NCBI GenBank assembly: GCA_934045075.1
Contig: OW203721.1
Coordinates: forward strand, 16,772,678-16,836,677
Direction of reading: 5' to 3'
DNA length: 64,000 nt
Origin: Yponomeuta sedellus
Lineage: Eukaryota > Arthropoda > Insecta > Lepidoptera > Yponomeutidae
The translations under genes and the position numbers were made by a program. Positions 1 through 14,100 of the stretch are shown here, in pieces. Numbering within the stretch: position 1 is the first letter of the stretch; every line of letters begins with the position of its first letter. The notes below the pieces were generated by a model. That model was not told where the DNA came from and did not search any database. It saw nothing but the letters and a program-made list of their open reading frames with translations.

Positions 1-227
1 CGGGTTTTTCCACGCTCTAGATTCTAATAACAACACACGTTTCCAAATCGTGCGTTTAGCGGTAATGGTGGAATGCAATAGGTGCCTACCGAGCGTACAA
101 AGGTTTCATTCAACTTTGGTCTGGGTGTTAGAAATTTTTTTTTCGATACTACAATTGGTTTAGCTTACTATTTTTATACAAGATTTTGATTCAGAATGAC
201 GTAACAATATATATTGCGAATGTGAGT

Positions 228-405
228 GGAAGGGCTGGTAAAGGGACGTCAGGCGGACATTCATCGACCAAATAGGGGATGTATTAGCAAAGGGGAAGAT
301 AAAAAGTACCCGGAACCGGCGTGCGTGCATGCAAGGACTTATGAACGTTGATGAAGCGAAGGTGATCTGTCAGGATCGTGGCAATGGCAAGTGGTAGTCC
401 CTTGT
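228..405 (+). mobile_element. Non-LTR retrotransposon C-terminal fragment
   Basis: One frame runs RDVRRTFIDQIGDVLAKGKI, KSTRNRRACMQGLMNVDEAK and VICQDR. This resembles the C-terminal end of a LINE reverse transcriptase ('STRNRRACM..LMNVDEA...C.DR..W'). A shorter relative lies at 18305-18420. Confidence 0.5.
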
Positions 406-902
406 CTCTGCCTACACCTCTGGGATACGGGCGTGAGGTTATGTGTGTGTATTTAAAATTATTATTGAAGTTCTATTCGTAACGTTTCTCGTAAAAGTGT
501 AACATTTTCTGTAAAAGTCCTGCCACAATGCAATTGTAGGCATACGAGCGACCGTCTGTGTAATTGAAATTGATTGGAGCCGGTGGACAGGCTTTCAATC
601 CCGGGCTCGCTTACATGTAGGTAGGCGCATAGTCTAATAGTATTAACAGATGATCCAACTTGGTACGGGCCGGACAGAGGATTGGGCGTACCTACCATCG
701 GACCGAGCGAATGCGAAACGGTACTAGGTAATTATGTTCGTCAGACCACTTTCCAGACGAACGGATATGATATGGAGCGTACTGAATCCGCTGCCAGGCC
801 CGTGCCAAGTTCGATCGTCTGTTAATAGTTAACCTGAATTAAATTAAATTAGCATAAAACCTTTTTCTATGGGTAGTAGTCATGTAAAAATAAAGGAGGC
901 TT

Positions 903-1115
903 ACAGACTGCCTCATTGGTCCAGCGGTAACACACTTGACTATTAGAACAAAGGTCGTGGATTCATTTCGCGATGAAGGCCGCCGTTTTCTATTTGTACA
1001 AATGGGGTCAGTCAGATTATACCTGCCTACTTCCATTTTTATGTTGTCCTTTCCTGGTTACCATAGCACATTGTGCCTAGTTTGGAACTAGGACAAATGA
1101 TTACATTGTGTGAAA
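903..1115 (+). mobile_element. Degraded tRNA-derived SINE, fourth family
   Basis: tRNA-like start tgcctcattggtccagcgg, damaged B box, then ctatttgtacaaatgg and a tail containing gtttggaactaggacaaat. Relatives: 3745-3905 (minus), 32955-33070 and 61205-61350 (plus). Confidence 0.45.
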
Positions 1116-1175
1116 GTTATTATTTGGGACAGAAGTAGGTACTTGTGTTGTATGTAAATTATATATAACTATAGC

Positions 1176-1410
1176 TGTGCCCAGTGGCGTTAACCGCGAT
1201 TTATCGATTTTCCCATGCGAATAAGAGATATCTTATTCGCATGGGAAAATCTCACATTTCCCACATAAAAAGTAGCCTATGTGTTAATCCACAGCTAACT
1301 CCATACTAAATTTTATTGAAATCGCTCCAGCTGTTTAGTCGTGCGTGAATAAGTACATAATAAACATACACACTCACAAACTTTCGCCTTTATAATATTC
1401 GTGTGATATA
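1176..1410 (+). repeat. Abundant lepidopteran repeat ('agctgtgccc...' family)
   Basis: Contains agctgtgcccagtggcgtta, gtagcctatgtgttaatcca and ctttcgcctttataatattc. Other copies: 2578-2785 (plus), and in reverse at 30325-30550, 46420-46670 and 49670-49830. Carries a 46-bp palindrome (1206-1251). Confidence 0.6.
1206..1251. repeat. Perfect 21-bp inverted repeat with 4-nt loop
   Basis: Arm gattttcccatgcgaataag plus a, loop gata, exact complement to 1251. It lies inside an interspersed repeat. Confidence 0.85.
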
Positions 1411-1511
1411 GGTATAAAAATTTCGTCTCACAGTGTTTGTTATTACCCCCGAAACATCTTCACCGATTTTTTATTAATGTTTGTTAAGTTTGGGAATAGG
1501 TCGTAGGCTTA

Positions 1512-1959
1512 TTAAGGCGCTTAGGGGCGCTAACTAGCGCCAGCAATGGAATAAAAATCATAACCTGATACGTTTTTTTCAAAAAGTAAACATCAAAAAT
1601 CTTAACATCTGTCACAATTATTTTTAGGCTATATGTTCTAAAAATAATTATCATAGGCTACTTATATGATAAATAATTATCATACAGCCTTTCTAGGCTA
1701 TATATTCTAAATAATTATCATTCTGATACTGCATTCTTGCAGTATTAATATCTTAAGACTTCCGCTAAAAACGGCCGTTTTTGGCGGTGATCGATTAAAG
1801 TCCTAGATTGTTGATAATACGAGTAGGTTCTAGACTGTAAGTTCTGAAAATAGTTGTCACAGTTGTTAAGATACCTCATGTTCACTTTTAGATAAAAACG
1901 TATTATACGACTAACTTTATTCAACTAAGGGCGCTAGTTAGCACCCCGAACCACCTTAA
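1512..1959. mobile_element. Foldback MITE ending at TTAA, copy 1 (complete)
   Basis: About 440 bp between TTAA motifs. Both ends are related inverted repeats (ggcgctta-ggggcgctaac at left; ggtggttcggggtgctaac read from the right). The centre is a palindrome around aaaaacggccgttttt (near 1768), flanked by mirrored 'tcctagattgttgat' type sequence. It lies in the intron directly downstream of the csw-like WPD exon. Confidence 0.7.
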
Positions 1960-2002
1960 TATGGCAAAACAACGCGTGGGGTCAGCTAGTTATTATAAAT
2001 AC

Positions 2003-2113
2003 CTGCTCTGGTCGATTTTTGATCAGCATTATTTGGCTCATTCTTCTGTTGATATCCGCAATGAAGGCGAGGACGCCGCCGGCCGCAGTGGGTATACCAT
2101 GGTCAGGCCAGGC
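2003..2113 (-). CDS. csw: csw-like exon: WPD loop
   Basis: 111 nt, 37 codons, phase 0 at both ends. [17 protein letters not shown] contains the general-acid Asp of the WPD loop. It ends KNRPEQ at a gtattt donor. The next exon should hold the catalytic Cys motif; it is not visible in the first 2 kb, so the following intron is at least 2 kb. Confidence 0.9.
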
Positions 2114-5100
2114 CTAAAACACATGTGATCAACACTATAAATCATGTCCACGTTGCTATAATTGCGTATACAAACAGGTAGCGCTATATTTGTAGCGCCC
2201 ACACAAACAGATGACCGGGCTGCGTGGGCGCAACAAAGATAATTTGCGCATGATCACAAAAACTGCGTAAGAAATACGTACTGTGAACTGATATTGATAG
2301 ATGGTCTTAACATATTTCTTGTCATCGGCCACGTCGAATTCCCGCACTAAATAGTCTTCGTAATAGTTCTCCGTAATTGATTTTACTGTGAGGTTGTCGT
2401 ACATTTCCACTTCATCCGCTTCTGGCCAATATCGCTCACACTTTTTCTGTAAAACATATGTTCATTATTTATTTTACCTAGTTACCTTAATATTACAAGT
2501 AGGTACTATTATAAATAGTACTATTGTATATACTATGACATATGGGTATACTTTTGAATATAAAATACTATTTTATACTAGCTGTGCCCCGCGGTGTTAC
2601 CCGCGGTTTAAGGAAAATAAATTGTATATTAACAGTTAAAGATATTTTCCCACAGTAAGTTAGCCATGTGTTAATCCAGGGTGTCAGCTAACTCGATACC
2701 AAATTTTATTAAAAAAGCCCGCTCCTAAAAACACGGCTCCAGTAGTTTACGTGAAGTAACAAACATACACACACCATGATAAGTACCCAATTAGATTTAT
2801 TATCGGCAGCGAAATGTAGATAGGTAATAATAAGTACTTATATTCTGATCTATTGTTATCACTTCCCTCACCGGTGAAGCAGCCAAACAGACGTGCTTGA
2901 CAAATGACGAAATGCCTACCTTTCCTTTCTCGTATTCACTTGTGATCATGACGATTATTCGAACATCTTCTTGCCACACCATTCGCCAAAAATCTTCCTT
3001 TGTGTTAGAGAGGCAACCTTGTGTCGCAATGTAAATCTTTTCATTTTCTAGAACATAAGAAACATGCATGACAGCCGCTGCTAAATTACTTGATCAAACC
3101 TCGTCGCCGTAGAGCGAGAACGTTGAAGGAGATACAAATATATCTATGTAATTTTTTTATTGCTTCTTAGGAATATCTCAAAAAGTATCGTTTTTATATT
3201 AAAAAAAACTCATTGCATTGTTAGGTACACCTTATGATCTGATATAAAAACTAAATAGAGTTTAACGACTCAGTTTTAATAATAGACATTCTTTACCATA
3301 GCTTTGCACTTTTTTTCTTTCCACAAATAAGTTACATAGGTACTTACTCAACTACATACATATACTCTACAATAGCAAATCTTTGCCAATTATTAATAAA
3401 ACACTTTTTTCAGGCATTTTAATCATCTTTTCCTTCTACAATCTTCACTAGAGACTCTTAATCGGTGCTTAGTGAGTGCTTTCACATTTTCTATAAATAG
3501 GACAGTAAATATTCAGGCTGTCTTTCAAACATCTAACCGCCGTCTAAAATGTAATTACCTGGATTGCTGTGAAGATTTCCATTTATCTTGTCCAACTTAA
3601 CACATTTCTGTACCTCTTTCAGTGCCTCATCAGATAGGGACTTCGAAAGCAGGGGGAAGGTATTCTTCGCTTCTTTTCTCAATATGAGTGCTGCAACGAA
3701 ATAGGTACTTTAAAAATAACAAGAAACAAACACTTGTCCTGGTCCCAAACTAACCAGGCATGGACGTCACAAACATGGAAAAACGGTACAGACTGAGGCC
3801 ACTTGTACAAATAAATGTACGGCGACACCCAGTGGGAATCGAACCCACAACCTCTTCGTCGTCTTGGTAGCTAAGAGCCTTAACGGCTAGATCAACCAGG
3901 CCGTCAAAAAAGTATAAAAGTTAGTTTGGAAACAAATGGGAAATCTGACCATAACACACCTACTATAAACTCACACCTGTGTCTCAGAGTGGTAGCCGCA
4001 TAACGGACTGCCACTTGCTTCAATCCTGACAGATCACTTTCTGTTGTCCAATCGAATCGGTATATTAACTCTATGTAGCCTTCGATAGGGACGCATCGCT
4101 TGTTGGGATACTGAATTGTAAATTTTAAACCAATTGCACATTTTAGTCCCCTACCACTTTGGTAATTGTCGTTGACGAGAGATCAGGTGAGGTAGAAAAA
4201 ATTCTATTGAAAAAAACCTATGTACTAATTTATGTACCTGTTGGTTGGCTAGAATAAAATACTATTTAGTATTAAGCCCGCCAATTGTTCAATCTTTACA
4301 GGTACAATAAAGAATTTAATAATAATATGTTCTGTGTAAATGTTGCTTTCTTTGTACACAATCTTATATTATACTTACCTACAATCTTATATACATGCCA
4401 GCCCCCTCAAACGTTGTTTTGCCATCACCCTGCAAACTATTCTCAGACCTACCAAATATACAAAAAAAAAACGGTGAAGCCGCTTAGGAGTTCGATAACA
4501 CTATGACATTAGATCTTTATATAAATACCTACTTATAAGAAATGAATCTCTATTTCTCTTGGCTACATCACGCGTGGATCACGCGTAACGGATGAACGGG
4601 CAGGCTAATTTCGCTAATTGTATTTTTGTTTTATTTTTGTTGTGTTTGTTATTGTCAGGAGAAGGTGCTAATGAAAGAAAAATCAATTCAATATTCATAG
4701 TAAAGACGGTTAATAAAGGACAACGTCGGTCTGTATAAAGTAGGCTACTTCTTCGCATCACACTAAACAATGTTTGTTGTATTGTTATGTTATGATATGA
4801 TATCTTATCTACTTACAATTGTGTAATATATCGAGACTCTCGTTTGACGACTCCACGGAGCTCGATGAATCGCAGAGTCTTGACGACCTTACGTAACTGG
4901 CGTTGATGTATTCACCGCCGAGTCTGTCGTCTCTTTTCCTTAGTACCACTCTGGTTTGGTCATCTAAGAAGTAAAATAAAATAATTAGAAAGTAATGCGA
5001 AAGTTACAAAGAATTTCTGAGAATTATTAAGGTTTTCAGGTAGTAATTAAACAGCCCCGGTCTAAACTACCCCAGATTTATCTAGACTTCATAAATTCAA

Positions 5101-8100
5101 AATAAGCGCCGGTTGTCACTAACATATTTATCTGAATCAATGGCGGATTGTAAACTGAATTTATTCTAATTAAGTAAAAGTTCTTTAGGTATAAAAGGTG
5201 CATTGGCTGAACTATAAAATACTCGCAACATAGAATCAAATTAGCCAAATAGCAAGAGTAGAAATGTTACCGGCCTCGCGCACCAACGTTTGTAGCAGAA
5301 AATAATCACTTTGCTTTGCGAATTTGTCTTTCATGATCACCATCCTACAGTGCTGAACGAAATTTCTGAACATTAAAACGTGTTAAAAATTAGTAAGGAA
5401 CGTAATGAGTCAAAACATTATTATTAACCTCATTTTGATGAATATTGAGTAATATTTGCAAAAAAAAAGTAAAAAAATATAAAAAGTATATATAACTAAA
5501 ATTTCTCAATTAGCACGAAATGTATTTTATAATTTTTTTTGTTTAACGATATTTATCTTTTTAATAAATTAAGTTGGGACTTAGGTTGGCTGTATTAATA
5601 TATGAAGGAACACTGAAGGTTAATTCCTATATTTATTGTTTATTAATATAATTTGTCAATAAAACCCAAGCTAAATTCAGAAAAGTGTATTTGTCAGTTT
5701 TGATTTACTTAATGTCATAAACTTGTTATCCTAGAGCACAGCGAGGGTCTCTTGATAGAATTTACTACAGGCACCGCACTGGCTTAATCCGGCACTGATT
5801 TCAATCCTATTTAAATTAGGTGCTGGACTTTAAATATAAATAGGGTGCGGCGTAAAGAATGGGTAACATGGTACTTTTTTTAGTGTCGATAGTTTGGTCA
5901 CTTCCAAATTTGAAACTTAGGCCAATACTAAGCTTGCTGGGATTATAATTATCGATACTGAAGATACGGTTCTTAGGTTACCCCACAATGACGCTGGTTA
6001 GTATTAATGACCACAATAATGACCTAACGGGTTAGGCTTCAAGTGAAATTTGAATATAGGTATTTGGCGTCCCTAGGCTATGCGATACGAAGGTAAAGTA
6101 TCTTTAAGGTACTGCGGATAGGCATGCTTTATGGGCGAATTATATTATTGCTAGTAGCTCTAAGGCCGCCGCCGTCTGGACTCTTAGGTTAAGAAATATC
6201 TGTGTAGTTTCCTTTTTATGAACTTACAGTACCTAAAGTGTTTTATATCTATATATGTAAGTAATATGCAAGATATTTTGTTACGAAACGGCACAGGCTT
6301 CTTTATTATTTACCCTTTCTATTACCATAATAAAAAATAGGATGTGTGGTCGGTTTGATTCCAAAATGATGCAAGTTCATAAATAAATTCAATGCTGTAT
6401 TAAGTATGTGCTTTTAAGTCAATATATAATATTTACTCTATAAAAAAATATCCAATCTATAATATTCAAATGCGTTCCCTTCGGATGCAATGTCGTGGTA
6501 CGCCGAGACTATGAAATATTTAAAGTTCTTTGTTCTGAAAAGAAACGTATATAAACCGCGTATTGTAAAAGTATAGGTACGATTACGATTATTAGTACAA
6601 GTTATGTTTACTTACAAGGTAAGACGTTCCTATATCTATTCTTGTTTGCATTTTCGGGCCGCGCCCCAATATCGGTAGAGAATGAGTTCAGGCAATCTAG
6701 CATCTGCAAGGACTGGAACTCAGCGTCGAAACCACTCTTGTAGTCTTCTTTCAAATCTTCGATTTCCTGTCGAACAATCGAGGACACGTTCAATAATTTA
6801 CAGTACCTAAGTATGTAAATCTTTTATGTTTTCTAACTGTCGCATGTTGGAAGGAATTTGCATAATTTGTTTATGCCAACTACTAACAACTTAGTTTAGT
6901 TTCCTTTATATTGTATGGGTTGTAAAATAGGTGGTACTTAGTGTTACGTACCTACGTCAAAGAGTCACGTGAAAATTATTGACTGTTATATTGGTAAGTA
7001 TGTATGTATATTTATTTAACAAAGTCGAAAAATATTAACTACGAGTATAAGAATATACGATATGTTAAATTTCTTAACTACCTATATGTACCTACTAGGT
7101 GTACCTGCTAGTCAGCCATCCAAGAAAACTGCTCTACCAGGAACATTCAAAAAGCTACAATTGATATTTAGTGCCAAATCGATAAGAATACGGAGAAAAT
7201 TTCAATTCATCAAAAGTAACTTTCGTGAAAAACGTTTCTTATGCTAAACAGGTTTTGTTTCATGTTTTGGTTTAGACGTTTTATACTGGTAATCACTATA
7301 ATAAAAATAGAATGGAACAAAACCATTTACTTGAATGTAAAAAGCATTATTCAAGAAAGTTATTTGTTTTGTGTTCGAATGTTTCTCCTTAACACGGTTC
7401 AATAAGTTACAAACAATATTGTATGAGATGTTGAATTTTATAGTTATTTACCTTATTTATATTATTTACCTGATAAATAATGGCACTCGGACTCGTCAAA
7501 TGTAGAGAGGTATTAGTTTTATCTAAAAAAAGCAGTAGTAGAACAACGAACTCGGAAACGAGAGACGCGGAGTCGATTCCCAGTGCAGCAGCGTCCAAAT
7601 GGTCCCTTCACACATATAGTGTGAGTGAATGTGCCACTGGGCGCTGTATTACGTAATGCAAACGCCATAGCCATTTCTAAATAACATATTTTAAATTTTC
7701 GCGATTTGTACACATAGAATATTTTCGGGGCTTAGTCGCGTAGTAATTTATTGCTATTTTACCTCGACGTTTCGACGGCGTTACAGTCATCGTCTATATA
7801 GTAAAAAAAAATTAAATAAAAAAAAATGTTTATTGTTCAAAAAAGCATAATGTGGGTTTGCACATCACTTAAACTATTTATGTATTAAATGTATAATTGC
7901 ATGCACATAATTTTCTTAGTTATTAACAGTAGGTCATCAGAAATGTACTGGTGTTTGCTGGCCCTTATACTAAGCTAAAGCCTGTATGATAAGAGCCAGA
8001 ACAAGTCCATCCATATGAACACATTTGTTGGGCACACTGTTGGTGCGAATCCTTCTCATTTTATTTTTCGCCTTCTCATTTACTTTGGCTTTTACATCTA

Positions 8101-11100
8101 CGTAAAGAGATGATTATACAACGTCCAGTAGCACCTTTCATTTAATTTATTCAATACAGTCATGACCAATTAAAAAAGGTACACTAACTTAACTAATTGA
8201 ACATGCACTGATTCACCCACACTATATGGGTGAAAGGACCACTAGAACGCTGCAGTGTCTGGAACATTTTTAGCCTTAGCCTTGCCCAGCACCTAAAATA
8301 TCCTGACAGCTTAGTCGGTCTAGCCCACAGGAAAGATAAGTCAATACAAACGGAGCCAACCAATCCACGGGTTTCCTCACGATGTTTTCCTCTGATCACC
8401 AAGACGAAAACTGTCAGCAAGTCTCAATCCGGCAAAATTTTCGCCTCACAAATGGTTCTACCTGCCTTGCCTCCCTCAAATTTAGGCCTTGCACCACTCC
8501 TGTCCGGCTACAATGGTATTACACTATTTAATGCACTAACCCGTGCTATCTGGTACGGATAGCCAGAGGTTGCGGGTTCGAATCCCGGCATGGGTGAAAT
8601 TTTTTGCCTCTAAATAGGTTTTTACAATGGTATTGTTAAGCCAGATGTGTTAATTGATTTCACACATACAGGCTTACAGAGTTTACGGACACAAAAGATC
8701 TTGTTAGGTGCCCAACACATTCAAGAGAAATCACCTTGGTTCCATCGCTAAAAAATAGGTAATCAAACAAAAGAAAACCATTATCTCCACCGTTGGAAAT
8801 TAATACTGAAATTAACCGTTCTACGTTAAGAGGACGTTGCTCCATATTAGAAGTGCTATCAGCCTAACACTCAAGCTGTTATCATCGTATTGATGAATAT
8901 GTGCCTCCGCAAGGAAGGACACGAATAAATTGGAGATGGCCTGGAGAGCAGCGGATGTGGTCTTACGGCAGGACTGTCGCTGGACTAAGCCGGTTTTAAT
9001 ATGATGGCCACAGTTGGTTATATGTACAATCGCGAGCCAGGCCAGTGGTTCGATAGGTCTAGAACATTACAACAGCCATCGTCTAAATTCTGTTAATGTA
9101 TTGTAGAACAATGCCAGATACTTTTAATTTGACGTGTTTTTTCATACCAAAGACGCCTAGAAGGTTTGGTACGTGTGCCCGCGTAGACTAGAAGCGGCAA
9201 TGAAATTTAATTGGCGTTCGTGCAGTTGTCGTGACATTAACTACAAAACACTAACATTATATATATATAATTTATACAATTTGGATATATATATATATAT
9301 CCAAATTGGCAAGATACAAGTAGGGTTGGCGTGGTAGTGAAGAGGGTGATGACCACTGGTAGGCACTAATTGTTTGGTTAGATAGACGAAAAGGGATTGG
9401 TTGAAAGAGCTACAGTTTATACAGTTTGATGTGTAGCAGAAGTGTAAGCCAACTTTTGTGCTTTGATCAGCAAAGTACAGTGAAATTACCAAGTACAATA
9501 CCTGCATTTCTCGTAGCTTAGTGCCGAGGTCGACGGCGCGCATGCGCGTGCCGCTGACAGGCTGCAGCAGGCGCAGCACGTCACCGGAGCTCTCCATCAT
9601 CGGGTAGGATCGGAAGTGCTCAATCAGCCCCACCAAGTCATCGAACTGCTCGCCGCTGCCCACCTCGTATTTGTTGTGCTGTTAGAACAAAAATGTACTG
9701 GTAGATATAAAATACCGACAGGGCAGCTTTTCTTTATGAACGAAATCATCACAATCATAATCAGCCGATGTCAGTCCGCTGCTGGGCATAGGCCTCTCCC
9801 AAGACACGCCTCTGAGCCCGGTCTTCGGCTCTTCTCTTCCAATCGCTGCCCACCGCTTTACGAATGTCGTCGCTCCACCGTCGTCGTGGTCACAGGGCGT
9901 CCTAACCGTACACGAAATGCTCGAAAAAGAAGTAGCAAAATACAAGAGCTTCCGATACAAAAAATACAAAGTTGCAAGTTGAAAAACGTAGAGTCGCAAG
10001 CTCAGATTCTTGAAGTCCAAGGACAAAGCACTTACGTGACAATAGACACGTAGGATTTTATGCGCCTTATTGTCATGAATTCACATAGATTTCCTTGTAC
10101 CTCACGCCATTAGAGCGTACCGCAGCGGAATTTAAATTCTCGACTTGCTTCAAAACAGAAATCTACAGAGAGTCGTGCGTGAGATACGGTATCTATTCAC
10201 GCATTGCTGGTATACGGGGTAGCAGTAGCTCAGTAGATGATTTTACCATTTCTTGGGGATTTCTGTATGGAACCAACAGCCCTGATAGCACACAAAACAC
10301 TCGTAACAAATAATAAATATACAGAGAATATTGTAAAGAGGTTCGAAATTTCACTGATGCCGGTGAGTCGCCCATTGGCTCAGTTGGAAAGAGCGCTGGC
10401 ACGGATAGCCAGAAGTCGCGGGTTAGAATCTCGGCATGGGTGGAATTTTTAGCCTCTAAATAGGTTTTTAAAATAATAAATACTCATTATATGTCATGAT
10501 TTTGCTACGAGTACGTGACACTTAAACTTTTCAATTATTAGTGATCCTCTAAACTTCATTGCAACATTACAAAGGGTTGATATTTTTGACCTTGCGCATC
10601 CTACGGTTATAGTATCACAATAGGGTATTTTTAGGGTTCCGTACCTCAAAAGGAAAAAACGGAACCCTTATAGGATCACTTTGTTGTCCGTCTGTCCGTC
10701 CGTCCGTCCGTCTGTCAAGACCCTTTTTCTCAGGAACGCGTGGAGGTATGAAGCTGAAATTTATATCAATTACTCAGGTCTACTGTCCCTTGAAGCTGTG
10801 AAAAAATAAAACTTCTAAGCCAACGCAATCAAAAGATACAGCCGTTTATGCCGCAAATTTTCGACACTTGCAAGGGAATCAAAACCTACAGGGTGCTTCC
10901 CGTGAACTCAGAATCTTGAAATTTGGTACGAAGCAACGTCTTATAGCATAGATAAAGGAAAAATTACGAAAACCATAAATTTTTAGTTACATCTCATAAT
11001 ATATTTTTTTTTAATAATTTTAAACTTACTACCCATTTCCTCATAAACGCGTAGAGGTATTAAATTGAAATTCATACCAAATACTCAGGTCTATAATACA

Positions 11101-14100
11101 GGTTTGTACGGAACCCTCGGTGCGCGAGTCTGACTCGCACTTGGCCGGTTTTTTTTTGGTAAGTATGTAGACAATACTAGGTCCACCCTGGAAGTGATAA
11201 CCCCAACATTTTTTTATTTTGAATATTCCAACCACAAAAGTAACATAATATTTCGCGTCTTTCCCCACAGAAAACATAGAGGATGTCAGCAGAGTTGCGG
11301 TTAGCGCGCATTTGTTATGGACTCCGTCGCGTCATTGTTCAAAGATCGTACAGTACGTGAATTTTAATTGCTCTTAAAGAACTTTACACTGCATCATTAT
11401 CAGGGTGAAACTACCTAGATCGTTCCGCAAAAAAATCTAGACGGGAAACACCTTGATGCTCCCCACACAAAAGAATGTTTCATGAACCGGAGAATGAAAT
11501 AAAAAATCTACCTCACTAAAATCAACCTTGCTTGACCTGCTACAACGCGCAACTATTTATGACTGTTCAAAAGCCCCTGAAGGAAAGGGTTTTTTCAAAT
11601 GATTAACTTCAACCGGCTCTACCTGAATCCTAATCAATAAGTGGTGGCTATTAGATATAATACCTACTGGATAACACAATGGCGCTCACGCGATACCCTG
11701 GTACTTTACATTTTCCCTGTAGTAAATGAATTCGTAAACACAGTAAGAAATCTTTGTTAGTGTCAATAACTTGCACCCGCACTTTTCTATCCATAGCCTA
11801 AAAATGTAATATTATTTCGCCACTTTCTCCTCTGACATATTCTAGGGGTAGACTAGTTAGCTCCGCAAAGCCTCAGCAAGAGCTTCGCCCCATTAAGTTA
11901 AATCTTTTAACTCTTGGTGTGTTGCTTTTGAGATTTTTCCGATGGGTTGTAATAGCTCAAATGTATTCGTTATTTATTTTTAGTCAACTTCAAATAAGTA
12001 GGAGATTCTCAATTAGCCGTTTTTTTTATTCCACAATCTTTAACTCTATTAGATATAGCGTCCGGCTTATCCCATTTAATTTCTTATTTTTTGGCTGTCA
12101 TAGACATGAACTCGTATGAGCCATAAATGCCAGGAATCTATATATAAACACAGCTTATCGTAGTCGCAGGTCCACAGAAAATCACAAAATGCCTAGTTGC
12201 CTAGTAATAAACTGTAAAGGAACGACAAAGGCAGAGTATCCAAAGAAAACGATACATTTATTTTCCCTCAAATAGCACAAAAAATCAGCGCCTTTTCATA
12301 CGAATCGGGGTTCTTTTTGTAACCCGGCAAAAGGTAAATTTAGTTATGTACCTGTACTTACAGCGGAATTAACACCTTCTTATGAAGACGGATATTTCGT
12401 AAGAATATATTGTAGCTTTTGCCAGAGTATAAGCAATTCAAATTCAAATGCTTTGAAAGTCAACTTAATAACAGGCGTTGATATTCTTTGAGTTAATTAG
12501 ATTAATTCATAGCCCAGGTAAGTGGAAGTTAACTATGAAAACGTTTTTTTTCTTAGTTTAGGATACCGCGGAATATTTAGTATTTCTAAGTGGGTGCTCC
12601 ACCAAAAATATTGAGAACACCAGTTCTAAGCTTTCTCGGTTTCATTCCAGGTTTTCCATATTAAATTAGAAACGTGGAAACCTAGTTGAGTTCCTAGCCA
12701 TGTATGTAAACTATATGCCAGGAAAACATATTTTATAGTAAATCTGGGTGACCTACTGAAGGTTAAAGGCATGTATCAGGAAATCTTCGGTCGTCTGTTA
12801 AGGCGTCCCCTAAAGGAACAATTCCCACACAAACGTAGTTTAATTTTAATTCACAAAACACATGCGGGATCGCAATGAAACTCTGTTATACGTTTAGAGG
12901 TCTGAATTCGAGGTTTGATTGAAGTCTGAATTGGAAACAACTAAACAAAAAGAAATTATAGGTAATAGAGCCTAATTATAACTTCATAACGTTTTGTAAA
13001 ATCGGTTGTCAAATTTCTCAGATTGTCGCTATGAGAAATCTGTCGCTATCTCCAAAACTCGACATTGGCAGAATCCTTACGGCAGACATTAATTAGGGAT
13101 TGAATTGAATTAAAACGTCTTATAAGGTTATAATTTCTGTTTTATTGTCGGTTCAGAGTAAATCTTCATTTGCCTGCTCTAAATATGTTGGTTCAGTGTC
13201 ATTGCGATTCGCAACCTCGTTTGTGAATTAAAACCTAACTCGTTTTGTATGGCAATTGCTCCTCGAGCGGCCGCGGCCGCCTTATAAGCCGTCAGTAGTT
13301 TTATTTGTACTTTGGCGAACTAACATCGGTTCACAGTAGATTAACATAGCAGTTTTTGGTACATAGTAGGTATAGTCATAATGGAAACATCGTAGTAATT
13401 TACGAGAACAGGAGTTTTAACGGTATTTCGGCGCCAACAAGGGCGTTGCTATGATGAGACGAGATTCTGACTGACTCATAGCCGACTATGGAGGGATTTA
13501 CTCAAACCGCTACCCTCCTTAGAGGTTGCGCGATGATTCATTCCCATGAATGGTTCCCACCGAGAGAAACAACCTTATAAGGTTCTACTAAGATTTCAAG
13601 AAGGTTTGCCTTTATTTTTCCACCGTGACAAACGAATGCGTGGTTAACTCTGACGTAGGTTTAATAAGTAATCCTATATTCTGAATCACGCACAGGAAAA
13701 TAAGTGCTAATACTAATTCCTTTAAGGAGTGTATTTGCTAGAACGTTAAATGTAAAATACTTTATTTGTAGTAAACTGTGAAAGCACTTAGTCTACCAAA
13801 CCAGAGATAATTATGTCGTGTGAGCATATGCTATTATTTATTGTTTAGGTTTTATGTAGTCTATGTACGTCCCACTGTACACAAGTTTTCTCTGAAAGAG
13901 AGAATATGGGCTTAATTACAACGCGTGGCCACCAAGGGTAAAACAAGTCCTCATCGAATGACAAAAGATTCGCCATCAAAAATCAACTCAATCTAATCAA
14001 CCAATGAGTTCCTTCCAGAATTGCCACTTTCAAATTTTGTTTTACTACTTATAAAAAAACACATTTCGACCTAGGTTACACCTGAAAAAGAATTAGGTAT

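Noticed and set aside
1516..1955. Calling the foldback MITEs piggyBac on the basis of flanking TTAA
   Set aside because: Termini lack the piggyBac CCC start, and flanks beyond TTAA are shared between copies, so TTAA may be internal.
1..2000. Search for the catalytic-cysteine exon of the phosphatase
   Set aside because: No HCSAG-like sequence on the minus strand; the exon must lie outside the window.
10370..10440. tRNA-like sequences with A and B boxes (also 18150, 24960, 26742, 25857, 39700)
   Set aside because: Cloverleaf arms are imperfect, no proper acceptor end, they recur with the same non-tRNA 3' tail and target duplications: SINE heads, not tRNA genes.
10680..10720. gtccgtccgtccg repeats as a CRISPR-like or satellite array
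   Set aside because: Short internal microsatellite of a known moth repeat; no CRISPR arrays in this eukaryotic DNA.
13263..13282. ctcgagcggccgcggccgcc, looking like a cloning polylinker (XhoI-NotI)
   Set aside because: No vector sequence on either side and no break in the surroundings; probably a chance CG-rich patch.
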